From NCBI RefSeq assembly GCF_003610695.1, contig NZ_RAQH01000001.1, positions 769,599 to 833,598 on the forward strand: a stretch of 64,000 bases of DNA, read 5' to 3'. The notes beneath the pieces are model-generated. The model saw nothing but the letters and a program-made list of their open reading frames with translations. It was not told the DNA's origin and did not search any database. Both the position numbers and the translations under genes were made by a program. The DNA is from Epilithonimonas arachidiradicis (GTDB lineage Bacteria > Bacteroidota > Bacteroidia > Flavobacteriales > Weeksellaceae). Every line of letters starts with the position of its first letter. Positions within the stretch are counted from its first letter, which is position 1. Below are positions 28,248-38,458 of the stretch, piece after piece.

Positions 28248-28724
28248 ATGAAAAATGCAGCATTAATCGGGCTGAATGAAGCCGATTGTAAAAAAATCGC
28301 AGACAAACTCAACGTATTATTAGCCAATTATTCAGTGTTCTACCAAAACACAAGAGGTTCGCACTGGAACATCAAAGGCGAACAGTTCTTCACCTTGCAT
28401 CCGAAATTTGAGGAGCTTTATAATAGTTTGGTTTTAAAAATTGATGAAATTGCGGAAAGGATTCTAACACTAGGCGCAACACCAGCTCACAATTATTCCG
28501 AATATCTTACGGTTTCTACAATCAAAGAAAGCAAAGAAGTAAGTGATGGTAACAAAAGTGTGGAAATTATCCTTAATTCTTTCAAAGTTGTTATCGATCT
28601 TCAGAGAGAGCTTCTGGATATCACTGAGGAAGCCGGCGACGAAGGAACCAATTCTCAAATGAGCGACTATATCACAGAACAGGAAAAAGAAGTCTGGATG
28701 TATAATTCTTATCTTGGGAAGTAA
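28248..28724 (+). CDS. dps: Dps-family ferritin-like DNA-protection protein
   Basis: A 158-residue Dps: the intersubunit ferroxidase site is seen in GSHWNIKGEQFFTLHPKFEELY followed by KIDEIAERI. Dps dodecamers oxidise iron with peroxide, store it and protect DNA in starvation and oxidative stress. Monocistronic, with a strong terminator. No OxyR/PerR-type operator is obvious in the 86-bp upstream region. Confidence 0.94.
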   Translation: MKNAALIGLNEADCKKIADKLNVLLANYSVFYQNTRGSHWNIKGEQFFTLHPKFEELYNSLVLKIDEIAERILTLGATPAHNYSEYLTVSTIKESKEVSDGNKSVEIILNSFKVVIDLQRELLDITEEAGDEGTNSQMSDYITEQEKEVWMYNSYLGK

Positions 28725-28740
28725 AATTTAAACTTAACAT

Positions 28741-28771
28741 AAAATCCAGCTTTCATAAGCTGGATTTTTTT
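28741..28771 (+). terminator. Rho-independent terminator (dps)
   Basis: The stem AATCCAGCTT / AAGCTGGATT has a TCAT loop and a T-run. It is usable in both directions and overlaps the end of the convergent gene. Confidence 0.85.
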
Positions 28772-30362
28772 ATTTGTAATATTGTTTCTCAACATTCTTA
28801 TTAAGATCAAATTTTTTAAGGTTTTGCAAAAGAATACCCGCTTCTTTTTCATTAACAGCATACCAAACAACTGTCTGATTGGCAACGCCCGTTTTTTTCT
28901 TGATTGTCCATGACACAATCGGAATCCAATCCGCCGGAACACCATCAGGAAACCACTTTGGATAGATAACTGCTACCCGAAATTTATCTTTATGAATTAT
29001 TTCCGACATATAATCGTGGTATTTTTTATCAAAAAGCTTGGTCCCCAAATGCTTATTCTCAAGATAAAAACCGGCAACATTGGTAGAAGCCAATCCTGCA
29101 ATATCAAATATCTCAACATCGGAAAAATAAGAAATAGCACCAATATCATTGGCTACAATTTTTTGATTTGGATAGAAAATGTGTAAAAATCTAGCCATTT
29201 CGATCTGTTGTTCTTCTATATTTTTTGAAGCATATTTAACAACCTTATAATTAAACACACTTATATATATGCTATAAACCACCACTAATGAAAACGAGCC
29301 CAAAACAAGTTTCCTGTATAAAGAAAATTTACCATCCGCTTGTTTTTGTGTGAAAAAAGCAACAACAACTGGAACAAGAATTAAAACCAAAGCAGCCGTG
29401 AGATAGCTTTCATACCTGTAACGTATCACGGCAAAAAGACTATGCAATACAATGGTTCCAAAAACAGTGATTGTAACAACTTCATTAACCACTATTTTTC
29501 TCCAATCAAAAGTTTTATACTTTGACAAAAAGTAGAAGAATAGTATAAGAAATGGCGCTAAAAACAATTTATAAAAAGAAATATTAAGTACAATCCCATT
29601 TTTGAAGATATTCCAAACGCTAACAAAAAAATTAGACTCAGGGTAATTTCCTTTCATCAGAAGCGAGTTGGGAAAAAAATAACCGCCACTTTTAACTGAA
29701 AAAATTCCGAAAATAACTATTGGTAAAAATCCGGCAAAAAAGACCATTAAACTTACTTTCCAATTTTTGCTTAACAATAGTAAAAATGCCAGAATTGAAA
29801 TAAAAAACATGCTCTCAAATCTTACTGCTCCAAATAACATGGAAACAAAAAATAATTTAAGACAATCATAGCTAGCAAAATCAGATTTCAGATTCTTTAC
29901 AAGATAGTAAAGCATCATTACAGTCAGAAGAATATGCAAGGTCTGCTCCATCCCGATAAGCATCATATAGCAAAGCTGGCAATAAGGAATAAGTAAAATC
30001 AATCCCCATAGAACCTCTTTCTTTCCATAAAAATCACTGAAATATCTGTAAGCATAATAAACCGTTCCGTAACCAGCAAACACGTTGACGATTAAAGGAT
30101 AATAAACATTATCTCCAAATAATTTTATCAATCCGCTAAGTATAAGTGTATACAAAATAGAAGAAGAGGCACTATCGAAGCTACCTGGATTGACTCCCCA
30201 TACTCCATTTTCAGCAAAGTTTCTTGCAAGAGCAAGATGAATATAAGCATCATCTAACGGATATATAAATACATTCCCAGAGAGATTGCTATATGCCAGA
30301 TAAAAATAGAATCCTAATATAAAAGTAAAAAATAGAATCAAAAAATAGAGGTATCTGCGCAT
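28770..30362 (-). CDS. GT-C-like polytopic membrane protein, probable glycosyltransferase
   Basis: A 530-residue membrane protein with roughly ten hydrophobic segments. The first large loop contains YPLDDAYIHLALARNFAENG, the paired-acidic motif typical of GT-C enzymes that use lipid-phosphate sugars. A soluble C-terminal region (about 400-530) follows. I start at the ATG at 30362 (MRRYLYFLILFF); the ATG at 30392 adds ten residues. Target and sugar are unknown. It is a stand-alone gene between convergent dps and the divergent LRR gene. Confidence 0.7.
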   Translation of the reverse strand: MRRYLYFLILFFTFILGFYFYLAYSNLSGNVFIYPLDDAYIHLALARNFAENGVWGVNPGSFDSASSSILYTLILSGLIKLFGDNVYYPLIVNVFAGYGTVYYAYRYFSDFYGKKEVLWGLILLIPYCQLCYMMLIGMEQTLHILLTVMMLYYLVKNLKSDFASYDCLKLFFVSMLFGAVRFESMFFISILAFLLLLSKNWKVSLMVFFAGFLPIVIFGIFSVKSGGYFFPNSLLMKGNYPESNFFVSVWNIFKNGIVLNISFYKLFLAPFLILFFYFLSKYKTFDWRKIVVNEVVTITVFGTIVLHSLFAVIRYRYESYLTAALVLILVPVVVAFFTQKQADGKFSLYRKLVLGSFSLVVVYSIYISVFNYKVVKYASKNIEEQQIEMARFLHIFYPNQKIVANDIGAISYFSDVEIFDIAGLASTNVAGFYLENKHLGTKLFDKKYHDYMSEIIHKDKFRVAVIYPKWFPDGVPADWIPIVSWTIKKKTGVANQTVVWYAVNEKEAGILLQNLKKFDLNKNVEKQYYK

Positions 30363-30432
30363 AGTTTTTATTTTGATTGCGAAAATAATCATTAATTTTT
30401 TAAAAATCAGATTAACTAATTCTATTATCTCT

Positions 30433-30440
30433 TATATTTG
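30433..30440 (+). promoter_or_regulatory. Putative -7 box of the LRR gene
   Basis: TATATTTG matches TAnnTTTG 20 nt upstream of the TTG start at 30461. No clear -33 element. Confidence 0.45.
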
Positions 30441-30460
30441 CTCATTAATCTTATACACAA

Positions 30461-32095
30461 TTGAAAAAAATTCTATTCTTTTTACTGATTTCCAATTCCC
30501 TGTTCTCGCAATGGAGTATTTCCAATGCAGAACGCAGTGCATTGGTCAGTATATACAACGCTACAGATGGTGAAAACTGGAACAGAACCTGGGATACGGA
30601 AAAAGATCCTCGGACGTGGTTTGGTGTTTCTGTAAGGAATGGCGCTGTTGTAGAGCTCAACCTTTCTGGTAACGCGCTTAAGGGAACTTTTCCATCTTAT
30701 GTCTCTTCATTACCCCGATTAACAAAACTGGATCTTAGCAATAATCAGCTTTCGGGAGAGGTTCCAATGGGAGTTTCTTCTCTAAGCTTGTTAACCAGAT
30801 TAGACATCAGCAACAATAGATTAACGGCTGATCCTACCAATTCTCTGACAGGACTTTTCAATCTGGAAGATTTGGCTTTGGGCGGCAACGCGTTTACAAT
30901 TTCTGATGTTAATGCGATGCTTCAGAATTTTAATAATATCAGGATTCTTAATATTGCTGACCTTGGGTTACAAAATATTCCTGCCAAAATCACGGCTTTC
31001 CCAAATTTAGAAAACCTGATTCTTGACAACAACCCAATCCCGGCTAATGCTTTTGCTAATATTGCCAATCATCCAAAATTGACAAGCCTTTCATTATCCG
31101 GATTACAATTAACCCAGATCCCGAATCAGGTCTCACAATTGACACAGCTGACAAGCCTTAACCTTAGCAATAACAATATTACAGAACAAAATATTTCCGG
31201 GTTATCAACCTTAGCCAATCTGGCTTGGCTGTCTTTGGAAAATAATCAATTAAGTCAGATCCCTTCTCAGATTTCGCAGCTGAAAAAACTTCAGACACTT
31301 AATCTGGGAAGAAACAAAATCTCCGGTGGTATTTCTTTGTTGACGGGATTAACCAATCTTCAGCAATTGTTTCTGAACAATAATGCACTCTCGGGTAATT
31401 TTCCATCAGAATTTCTTGGGATGCCAAAATTATTGATGCTAAATCTTAACAGCAATCAGCTTTCGGGTGATCTCGATGACAGACTGCCGCCCATTACGTA
31501 TCTCAGCAACAATAGATTCAACAAATCACAACTATCCAATTACATTGTTGACAATAATGTACAAACCGATTTAGATTATTCACCCCAACGCTATGACGGA
31601 GAAAAGGAAATCTTGGGTATTCTCGGTCAGCCGGCGAAGTTGGATCAGTCATTATCCGGCAGCGACTATACATTCACCTGGTTCAAAAATCTGGATCAGA
31701 AAACCAATACAACAACCGCTGATTTCAGCTTCAATAGCGTGCAGGAATCAGATTATGCCACATATACCGTCGAGGCTTATACCTATTCCGTTTTAGATAA
31801 TAATGTTGTGTTTGATTTATCGCTTTTCAGAGAGCCTATTTCTTTGGTTAAAGTTCTTGGAACTGCAGAAAACGCAAAGTATTTCAACATTTACCCGAAT
31901 CCAACATCCGATTACCTTAATATTGTAAGTACCAAATATGATATTCAGAAAGTTCATATTTATGACCTGAGTGGTAAACAAATGCTGTCAGAATCCAAAT
32001 CAAAAATTGATGTTTCCAAACTTCCAAGCGGCGTTTATATGCTGATCATCAAAACACAGGAAGGCAACAAAAACTTCAAGTTCATCAAACAATAA
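30461..32095 (+). CDS. Secreted leucine-rich-repeat protein with T9SS sorting domain
   Basis: A 544-residue surface protein. The start is TTG, giving MKKILFFLLISNSLFSQ, a good signal peptide; no ATG serves. Residues 50-350 are plant-type and bacterial LRRs (for example LTKLDLSNNQLSGEVP and LQTLNLGRNKISGGI). An Ig/PKD-like segment (about 375-460) follows, then a type A T9SS domain (YFNIYPNPTSDYLNI to FKFIKQ). It probably mediates protein or surface binding. No catalytic residues are visible. Confidence 0.87.
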   Translation: MKKILFFLLISNSLFSQWSISNAERSALVSIYNATDGENWNRTWDTEKDPRTWFGVSVRNGAVVELNLSGNALKGTFPSYVSSLPRLTKLDLSNNQLSGEVPMGVSSLSLLTRLDISNNRLTADPTNSLTGLFNLEDLALGGNAFTISDVNAMLQNFNNIRILNIADLGLQNIPAKITAFPNLENLILDNNPIPANAFANIANHPKLTSLSLSGLQLTQIPNQVSQLTQLTSLNLSNNNITEQNISGLSTLANLAWLSLENNQLSQIPSQISQLKKLQTLNLGRNKISGGISLLTGLTNLQQLFLNNNALSGNFPSEFLGMPKLLMLNLNSNQLSGDLDDRLPPITYLSNNRFNKSQLSNYIVDNNVQTDLDYSPQRYDGEKEILGILGQPAKLDQSLSGSDYTFTWFKNLDQKTNTTTADFSFNSVQESDYATYTVEAYTYSVLDNNVVFDLSLFREPISLVKVLGTAENAKYFNIYPNPTSDYLNIVSTKYDIQKVHIYDLSGKQMLSESKSKIDVSKLPSGVYMLIIKTQEGNKNFKFIKQ

Positions 32096-32102
32096 TTTTT
32101 TA

Positions 32103-32190
32103 GGAGCTTAATCCCGCTTTCCGCTCATACTCCTCGCGCAGCCGCACCTTCCAAGGCTTGCTGTGGGGTAACCGCTGCAATCGGGGCTAT
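32103..32190 (+). repeat. Dispersed mosaic repeat, copy D
   Basis: A GC-rich block in otherwise A/T-rich intergenic DNA between the LRR gene and icmF. Its head (AGCTTAATCCCGCTTTCCG) matches copy A (AGCTTAATCCGCCTTCCG), after which the two diverge. No protein-coding frame is convincing. The extent is judged by eye. Confidence 0.6.
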
Positions 32191-32282
32191 GGTTTTCGTT
32201 TTCAATCACCACACAAAACTTTCAAACCTCCCATTCTCAACTCTCAAACTCTCATATTCCAAACATCCATCTTCCCTCCTCA

Positions 32283-32311
32283 TTGCCATTTCCCAAAAAA
32301 TATTATCTTTG
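32283..32311 (+). promoter_or_regulatory. Promoter of icmF
   Basis: TTG (32283-32285), an 18-bp spacer, then TATCTTTG (32304-32311) fit the Bacteroidota -33/-7 pattern. The leader would be about 15 nt before the ATG at 32332. Confidence 0.7.
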
Positions 32312-32331
32312 GGCACTATCGATTTTAAGAA

Positions 32332-35300
32332 ATGGAAACCCAAAAATATACTCCAAAAAATAAAGTAAGAATCGTGACAGCTGCATCGTTATTCGATGGT
32401 CATGATGCTGCGATCAATATCATGCGTCGTGTGATTCAGGGAACAGGATGTGAAGTCATTCACCTTGGACACGACAAATCTGCAGAGGAAGTTGTTAACA
32501 CAGCGATCCAGGAAGATGCCAATGCGATTGCCTTAACTTCTTACCAAGGCGGTCACAACGAATATTTTAAATATATCTACGACCTTTTAAGAGAGAAAAA
32601 CTCACCACAAATCAAAATCTTTGGTGGCGGTGGCGGTGTAATTCTGCCTGAAGAAATCGAAGATATTATGTCTTACGGAATCGACAGAATTTATTCTCCA
32701 GATGACGGCCGTGAGCTTGGTCTACAGGGAATGATCGATGATTTGGTGAAAAGATCAGATTTCGCAACAGGTAAAGAAGTTACCGCAAATGATTTAGAAT
32801 CAATTAGTTTTGAAAATTCTACAAGCATTGCTAAAATCATTTCTGCGGTTGAAAACTTCTCAGAAGAAAAACCGGAATTGGTTGCTGCTATAGACGAAAA
32901 ATCAAAAGATTTAAATATTCCCATCATCGGGATCACAGGTACTGGTGGAGCAGGAAAATCTTCATTAACAGACGAATTGGTAAGACGTTTCATTCGTTCA
33001 AATCCAGATAAAAAAATTGCAATCATCTCTATCGACCCTTCTAAAAAGAAAACGGGAGGTGCGCTTTTGGGTGACAGAATCCGTATGAACGCGATCAATG
33101 ATCCAAGAGTTTATATGCGTTCGATGGCGACAAGAGAAAACAACGTTTCGGTCTCTCCGTTCATTCATTCCGCTTTGAATGTTTTAAAATTGGCTCATCC
33201 AGATGTAATTATTTTGGAAACTTCAGGTATTGGACAATCAGGTTCGGAAGTTTCGGATTTTGCTGATGTTTCAATGTATGTGATGACTCCTGAATATGGA
33301 GCTTCTACACAGTTGGAGAAAATCGATATGCTGGATTATGCGGATTTGGTTGCTTTAAATAAATCTGATAAAAGAGGAGCTCTTGATGCACTTCAAGCGG
33401 TTAGAAAACAATTCCAGAGAAACCACTTATTGTGGGAACAGCCATTGGATGAAATGCCGGTTTACGCAACAAAGGCATCTCAGTTCAACGACCACGGAAC
33501 GACAGAATTATACAACAGGTTGGTTTCTAAAGTCAACGATAAATTTACTGGTTTAAATCTACAAGGTTTTGTTGAACAGGAAATTACAGACGAAGTAACG
33601 ATCATTCCTCCAAAAAGAGTTCGTTACCTTTCTGAAATCGTTGAAAACAACAAACAATATGATGCCAACATTGAAAAGCAAGCTGAATTAGCCAGAACAA
33701 TGTATCATATTGATGGTGTTAAAAAAATTATCTCCAATGAAACTTTGGACGCTGAATATCAAAAAGCTGAAAAAGAACTTCAACAGGAAAACATCGACTT
33801 CCTAAAAACCTGGGATGATACGAAAAAAGCTTTCCACGAAGAGTTTTATTCATACTTTGTAAGAGGAAAAGAAATTAAAGTTGAAACCTCAACAGAATCT
33901 TTGTCTCATTTAAGAATTCCAAAAATCGCATTACCAAAATATAATGATTGGGGCGATTTGATTAAATGGAAAGGTCAGGAAAATCTTCCAGGAGGATTTC
34001 CTTTTACAGCGGGAATTTATCCATTCAAAAGAACCGGAGAAGATCCAACGAGAATGTTCGCTGGAGAAGGAGGTCCAGAAAGAACGAACAGAAGATTCCA
34101 CTACGTTTCTGCGGAAATGCCTGCAAAACGTTTATCTACAGCATTCGACTCGGTAACATTATACGGTCAGGATCCAGCTTTACCACCGGATATTTATGGA
34201 AAAATCGGAAATGCGGGAGTTTCTATCGCGACTTTAGATGATGCGAAAAAACTGTATTCAGGTTTTGATTTGGTGAATGCAATGACTTCGGTTTCAATGA
34301 CCATCAACGGACCAGCGCCGATGTTGCTGGCTTTCTTTATGAATGCAGCCATTGATCAGAATGTTGAAAAATATATTGCTGAGCATAAGCTTGAGGCTAA
34401 GGTTGAGGAAGTTTTAAAAGCAAAATTCGACGACAAAGGTTTAGCAAGACCAAAATATAACGGAGAATTACCCCCTTCCAATAATGGTTTAGGTTTAAAA
34501 TTATTAGGAATCACGGGAGATGAAATAATTCCTGCGGATGTTTATGCTGAAATTAAAGCTAAAACTATCGCAACTGTTCGTGGAACTGTTCAGGCAGATA
34601 TTTTAAAAGAAGACCAGGCTCAAAACACGTGTATTTTCTCTACGGAATTTGCCTTGAGATTGATGGGTGACGTTCAGGAATATTTCATCAAAGAAAAAGT
34701 AAGAAACTTCTACTCTGTTTCCATTTCAGGATATCACATTGCAGAAGCGGGTGCAAATCCGGTTTCGCAGTTGGCATTTACTTTGGCAAATGGTTTCACG
34801 TATGTTGAATATTACTTGTCAAGAGGAATGGACATCAATGATTTTGCACCGAATTTATCTTTCTTCTTCTCCAACGGTATCGATCCTGAATATTCAGTAA
34901 TCGGGCGTGTGGCGAGAAGAATCTGGGCAAAAGCTATGAAGTTGAAATACGGCGCTGATGAAAGAAGCCAGATGTTGAAATATCACATTCAAACTTCAGG
35001 ACGTTCACTTCACGCTCAGGAGATTGATTTTAATGACATTAGAACAACTCTTCAAGCGCTTTACGCAATTTATGATAACTGTAATTCATTGCACACGAAT
35101 GCTTATGACGAAGCGATTACAACTCCGACTGAGCAATCTGTAAGAAGAGCAATGGCGATTCAGTTGATTATTAACAAAGAATTAGGTTTAGCGAAAAATG
35201 AAAATCCGCTGCAAGGTTCATTTATTATTGAAGAATTGACGGATTTGGTGGAAGAAGCTGTTTATGCAGAATTCGACAGAATTACAGAAAGAGGCGGCGT

Positions 35301-35679
35301 TCTTGGAGCGATGGAAACAATGTATCAACGTTCAAAAATCCAGGAAGAATCGATGCATTACGAATGGTTGAAGCACACTGGAGAATATCCAATCATCGGA
35401 GTAAATACTTTCTTAGGGAAAGACGGTTCGCCAACCGTTCGTCCGGGAGAAGTGATCCGTTCGACTGAGGAAGAAAAGCAATTCCAGATTGAAATGCTTC
35501 ATAATTTCCAAAATTCTAATCAAGATAAATCTGCAGAAGCTTTGAAAACTTTACAACACGCAGCAATCAACCAACAAAACTTATTTGAAGTGATGATGGA
35601 TGCCGTAAAATATTGTTCGCTTGGACAGATTACCAATGCTTTGTTTGAAGTGGGTGGTAAATACAGAAGAAATATGTAG
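32332..35679 (+). CDS. icmF: Fused isobutyryl-CoA mutase (IcmF)
   Basis: A 1115-residue fusion that isomerises isobutyryl-CoA and n-butyryl-CoA with coenzyme B12. The N-terminal B12-binding domain (1-140) has FDGHD with the cobalt-ligand His24. A G-protein chaperone domain follows (190-400), with P-loop GTGGAGKS (203-210) and NKSD (343-346). The mutase (TIM-barrel) domain starts near 540 with [20 protein letters not shown]; Phe here rather than the Tyr of methylmalonyl-CoA mutase is the expected isobutyryl-CoA signature. GenBank-style annotation often calls it methylmalonyl-CoA mutase; the three-domain fusion argues for IcmF. Confidence 0.9.
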   Translation: METQKYTPKNKVRIVTAASLFDGHDAAINIMRRVIQGTGCEVIHLGHDKSAEEVVNTAIQEDANAIALTSYQGGHNEYFKYIYDLLREKNSPQIKIFGGGGGVILPEEIEDIMSYGIDRIYSPDDGRELGLQGMIDDLVKRSDFATGKEVTANDLESISFENSTSIAKIISAVENFSEEKPELVAAIDEKSKDLNIPIIGITGTGGAGKSSLTDELVRRFIRSNPDKKIAIISIDPSKKKTGGALLGDRIRMNAINDPRVYMRSMATRENNVSVSPFIHSALNVLKLAHPDVIILETSGIGQSGSEVSDFADVSMYVMTPEYGASTQLEKIDMLDYADLVALNKSDKRGALDALQAVRKQFQRNHLLWEQPLDEMPVYATKASQFNDHGTTELYNRLVSKVNDKFTGLNLQGFVEQEITDEVTIIPPKRVRYLSEIVENNKQYDANIEKQAELARTMYHIDGVKKIISNETLDAEYQKAEKELQQENIDFLKTWDDTKKAFHEEFYSYFVRGKEIKVETSTESLSHLRIPKIALPKYNDWGDLIKWKGQENLPGGFPFTAGIYPFKRTGEDPTRMFAGEGGPERTNRRFHYVSAEMPAKRLSTAFDSVTLYGQDPALPPDIYGKIGNAGVSIATLDDAKKLYSGFDLVNAMTSVSMTINGPAPMLLAFFMNAAIDQNVEKYIAEHKLEAKVEEVLKAKFDDKGLARPKYNGELPPSNNGLGLKLLGITGDEIIPADVYAEIKAKTIATVRGTVQADILKEDQAQNTCIFSTEFALRLMGDVQEYFIKEKVRNFYSVSISGYHIAEAGANPVSQLAFTLANGFTYVEYYLSRGMDINDFAPNLSFFFSNGIDPEYSVIGRVARRIWAKAMKLKYGADERSQMLKYHIQTSGRSLHAQEIDFNDIRTTLQALYAIYDNCNSLHTNAYDEAITTPTEQSVRRAMAIQLIINKELGLAKNENPLQGSFIIEELTDLVEEAVYAEFDRITERGGVLGAMETMYQRSKIQEESMHYEWLKHTGEYPIIGVNTFLGKDGSPTVRPGEVIRSTEEEKQFQIEMLHNFQNSNQDKSAEALKTLQHAAINQQNLFEVMMDAVKYCSLGQITNALFEVGGKYRRNM

Positions 35680-35710
35680 GGCGAAGGTCGCCATCCAATT
35701 ATTTAAAATT

Positions 35711-35742
35711 AAAACCTCAAGGAAATTCTTTGAGGTTTTTTT
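35711..35742 (+). terminator. Rho-independent terminator (icmF)
   Basis: The stem AACCTCAA / TTGAGGTT is followed by a T-run. It lies 32 bp after the icmF stop. Confidence 0.82.
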
Positions 35743-35772
35743 ATTATTTTCGCAATCGAAAAAATTATCACC

Positions 35773-36441
35773 ATGAAAAAATTAATCTTATTTTTCTCTT
35801 TTTTATTATTAATAACAAGTTGTATCCCAAAAGTAGCGTTGTCCGCTGACTATTGGCAAAAACCAACTAAAGTCGGTATTCTAATAAATTCCAACCCTCC
35901 TACCAAATTCAAAGAAGGATCGCAAGGCCTTTTAGATATGGCGGTGACATCTGGTGACAAATACAAAGAAGCGCTAGATCTGATAGGTCAAAACATTCAT
36001 CCCAAAGATGAACTGACAATCATTTACTCAGACATTTTTAAGTCTAAAGGCAAAGAAGTAATCATTATTGACGAAAAATTTGACTCTAAAACCGCAAAGA
36101 AATTTTCTGGAACAAAAGCTGAAGGTAAAAAATATTCGAGCTACGATTTCAGCGATCTGAAAACAAAGTATGGTGTTGATGAACTTCTCTTTGTAAATGT
36201 AAATTATGGTTTTATGATTTCATACTATGGAATGATTGAAACTGGAAAGATGGCTCACGCCGCACTTGACACAAAAATCATTGATTTGAATGATCAACAT
36301 TTTATTCTTGCTAATTATAATTTCAAAAATGAACTTTTGAAAAAATGGAAGGACAATAATTATGAAAATTCAATCAAAGGTGTTAGAACAGCTCTAGATA
36401 AAGTTGAATTAGAAGAAAAGGCTATCTTCAATCCTAAATAA
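35773..36441 (+). CDS. Lipoprotein of unknown function
   Basis: A 222-residue lipoprotein (lipobox ITSC, Cys17). I recognise no domain. It contains GILINSNPPTKFKEGSQGLLDMAVTSG and a hydrophobic patch ELLFVNVNYGFMISYYG, which suggests an alpha/beta fold. It is flanked by terminators, so is probably monocistronic. Confidence 0.72.
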   Translation: MKKLILFFSFLLLITSCIPKVALSADYWQKPTKVGILINSNPPTKFKEGSQGLLDMAVTSGDKYKEALDLIGQNIHPKDELTIIYSDIFKSKGKEVIIIDEKFDSKTAKKFSGTKAEGKKYSSYDFSDLKTKYGVDELLFVNVNYGFMISYYGMIETGKMAHAALDTKIIDLNDQHFILANYNFKNELLKKWKDNNYENSIKGVRTALDKVELEEKAIFNPK

Positions 36442-36452
36442 GACTTTTAAAA

Positions 36453-36478
36453 TCTCTCAAAGTTTGAGAAATTTTTTT
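36453..36478 (+). terminator. Rho-independent terminator
   Basis: A short stem TCTCAAA / TTTGAGA with a T7 run follows the lipoprotein gene. Confidence 0.7.
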
Positions 36479-36536
36479 CAAAAAATCCAACGGTTTACTT
36501 TTTGATTAGAACAAAATCAAATCAGAAATAAACTAT

Positions 36537-37745
36537 ATGAAACTAAAATCTCCCGAACCATTCTGGCTCGTCAAAGACGGACTCAAACATTCTTATCCTT
36601 CACTCCGAGAAAATATTGAAACCGAAATCCTCATCATCGGAGGCGGGATCACAGGTTCTCTTCTTGCACATCAAATGATAAAAGATGGTTACAAAACAGT
36701 TTTGGTTGACCGCCGGGAAATCGGGAATGGAAGCACAAGCGCCACGACGTCTATGCTTCAATATGAGATTGATATTGCACTCTTCAAACTATCCGAGATG
36801 ATTGGGCAGGATGGAGCGGAAAAAGCCTATTGGGCCTGCTACAATTCCATTGATGATTTACAGAAAATTGCTAAGGAAGTTAAGTCGGATTGTGGTTTTG
36901 CAAAGAAAAAATCTCTTTATTTTGCGGCTTTGAAAAAAGATGTTCCACTTCTTAAAAAAGAATTCGAAGCAAGGAAAGCGGCTGGGTTTCCTGTGAAATG
37001 GCTTTCGGAAGAAGAGATTAAAAAGCAATTCAAAATCGAGAATACATTTGGCGGAATCCTTTCTGAACAAGGCGGAAGCATCGACGCATTTTGTCTGGCA
37101 CACGACATTTTGCATTATAATTATAAAAAGGGTTTAGAGATTTTCGACAAAACAGACATTGTCAAATTCGATTACAAGAAAAACGGCGTTACAGCAACAA
37201 CCGATTACGGAAATACCATCAAAGCCAACAAAGTGATTTTCTGTAATGGTTTTGAAAGTACGGAAATCATCAAGGATAAATTTGTCAATCTGTTATCAAC
37301 TTATGCAATTGTTGGTGAACAATGTGATAAGGAGTACAACAAAGAGCTCAACGGATTGCTGGTTTGGAACACCGCAAATCCTTACATCTATATGCGGACA
37401 ACGGATGATAACCGGATCCTGATGGGCGGCGAAGATGAAGAATTTGTGAATGCAAAAAAACGCGATTCTTTATTGTTTGAGAAAGAGGAGAAACTCATTA
37501 AAAAAATTAATAAATATTTACCTGAAAATAACTTTAGAACCGACTTTGTCTGGGCCGGAACATTTGGTGAAACCAAAGATGGCTTGCCTTACATTGGGCA
37601 ACACCCGAACTTTCCAAGCGCCTATTTTGTATTAGGTTTTGGTGGCAACGGCATTACTTTTTCGGTCATCGGGATGGCTATGGCTTCTGATTTTCTTAAA
37701 GGTAAAAAGCATGAGTTGACGAAATATTTCAGGTTCAGAAGATGA
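36537..37745 (+). CDS. FAD-dependent oxidoreductase (DAO family)
   Basis: A 402-residue flavoprotein of the D-amino-acid oxidase/glycine oxidase type. The N-terminal FAD motif is IIGGGITGSLLAHQM (about 31-45) followed by Asp55-Arg and GNGSTSATTSML. The C-terminal FAD contact is GFGGNGITFS. Rieske proteins sometimes extend this family, but no Rieske domain is present here. The amine or hydroxyacid substrate cannot be assigned. Confidence 0.85.
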   Translation: MKLKSPEPFWLVKDGLKHSYPSLRENIETEILIIGGGITGSLLAHQMIKDGYKTVLVDRREIGNGSTSATTSMLQYEIDIALFKLSEMIGQDGAEKAYWACYNSIDDLQKIAKEVKSDCGFAKKKSLYFAALKKDVPLLKKEFEARKAAGFPVKWLSEEEIKKQFKIENTFGGILSEQGGSIDAFCLAHDILHYNYKKGLEIFDKTDIVKFDYKKNGVTATTDYGNTIKANKVIFCNGFESTEIIKDKFVNLLSTYAIVGEQCDKEYNKELNGLLVWNTANPYIYMRTTDDNRILMGGEDEEFVNAKKRDSLLFEKEEKLIKKINKYLPENNFRTDFVWAGTFGETKDGLPYIGQHPNFPSAYFVLGFGGNGITFSVIGMAMASDFLKGKKHELTKYFRFRR

Positions 37746-37758
37746 TTATCTATGCCAG

Positions 37759-37788
37759 TTGGGAATTTCATTTTTTATTTTAAATTTG
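37759..37788 (+). promoter_or_regulatory. Promoter of the YCII-domain gene
   Basis: TTG (37759-37761), a 19-bp spacer and TAAATTTG (37781-37788) give a canonical Bacteroidota promoter about 16 nt before the ATG. Confidence 0.75.
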
Positions 37789-37804
37789 AATTAAACTTCA
37801 ACAG

Positions 37805-38260
37805 ATGAAATCATTATTCTCAATTCTTTCCTTAATCCTATTTTCGTCATTCATCATTGCTCAGAATAAAGATTTTGACCAAAAACTGGCAGATTCTCTT
37901 GGAGCCGACCAATACGGAATGAAATCGTATTATTTAGTTATTCTCAAAAAAGGAAAAGCCGAAATTACTGATAAAGCTAAGAAATCAGAATTGATGAAAG
38001 GTCATATGGACAATATCAACAAACTGGCAAAAGATGGAAAACTGATTGTCGCCGGACCAATGCTGGAGAAAAGTCCAAATGATTATAATGGGATTTTCAT
38101 TCTCGATGCAAAAACAAAAGAAGAAGCGGAAAATTTGGTTTTAACAGATCCGTCTGTAAAGTCAGGAATCTTCGATATCGAAATCTACAAATGGTACGGT
38201 TCCGCTGCACTTCCTCTCTATTTGAAATATCACGATAAGATAACCAAAGTTCATTTTTAA
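37805..38260 (+). CDS. Secreted YCII-related protein
   Basis: A 151-residue protein with a signal peptide (1-19, ending IIAQ) followed by a YCII-type ferredoxin-like domain: YYLVILKKGKAEI, GHMDNINKLAKDGKLIVAGP and the C-terminal strand. YCII proteins are small dimers of uncertain function, and most are cytoplasmic, so the exported form is less common. Monocistronic with its own promoter. Confidence 0.78.
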   Translation: MKSLFSILSLILFSSFIIAQNKDFDQKLADSLGADQYGMKSYYLVILKKGKAEITDKAKKSELMKGHMDNINKLAKDGKLIVAGPMLEKSPNDYNGIFILDAKTKEEAENLVLTDPSVKSGIFDIEIYKWYGSAALPLYLKYHDKITKVHF

Positions 38261-38366
38261 CATCTTCATCATTTTAGATTTAAGCCATTACGGAATAAGT
38301 TCTTGTGGCGGCTAAATGTTTTTTTATCTGTAAAAGATTAAAAATCAAATAATTTCTGAAAAATAT

Positions 38367-38396
38367 TTGTCAATGTGAAAAATATCCTTAAATTTG
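38367..38396 (+). promoter_or_regulatory. Main promoter of the S10-spc-alpha ribosomal cluster
   Basis: TTG (38367-38369), exactly 19 bp, then TAAATTTG (38389-38396). Transcription would start near 38403 and leave a leader of about 90 nt before rplC that contains two small upstream ORFs. Confidence 0.85.
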
Positions 38397-38419
38397 CACA
38401 CTCATTTTAGGGAAGGAGT

Positions 38420-38458
38420 ATGCCTATTTCAGACATAGAATATGACGAAAACCGCTAA
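38420..38458 (+). CDS. Candidate leader peptide uORF1 (12 aa)
   Basis: ATG to TAA encodes [12 protein letters not shown]. An AGGAG sequence lies 3 nt upstream of the ATG, unusual in a genome that hardly uses Shine-Dalgarno sites. It is placed inside the rplC leader, overlaps the second uORF and could control ribosomal protein expression. Translation is unproven. Confidence 0.35.
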   Translation: MPISDIEYDENR

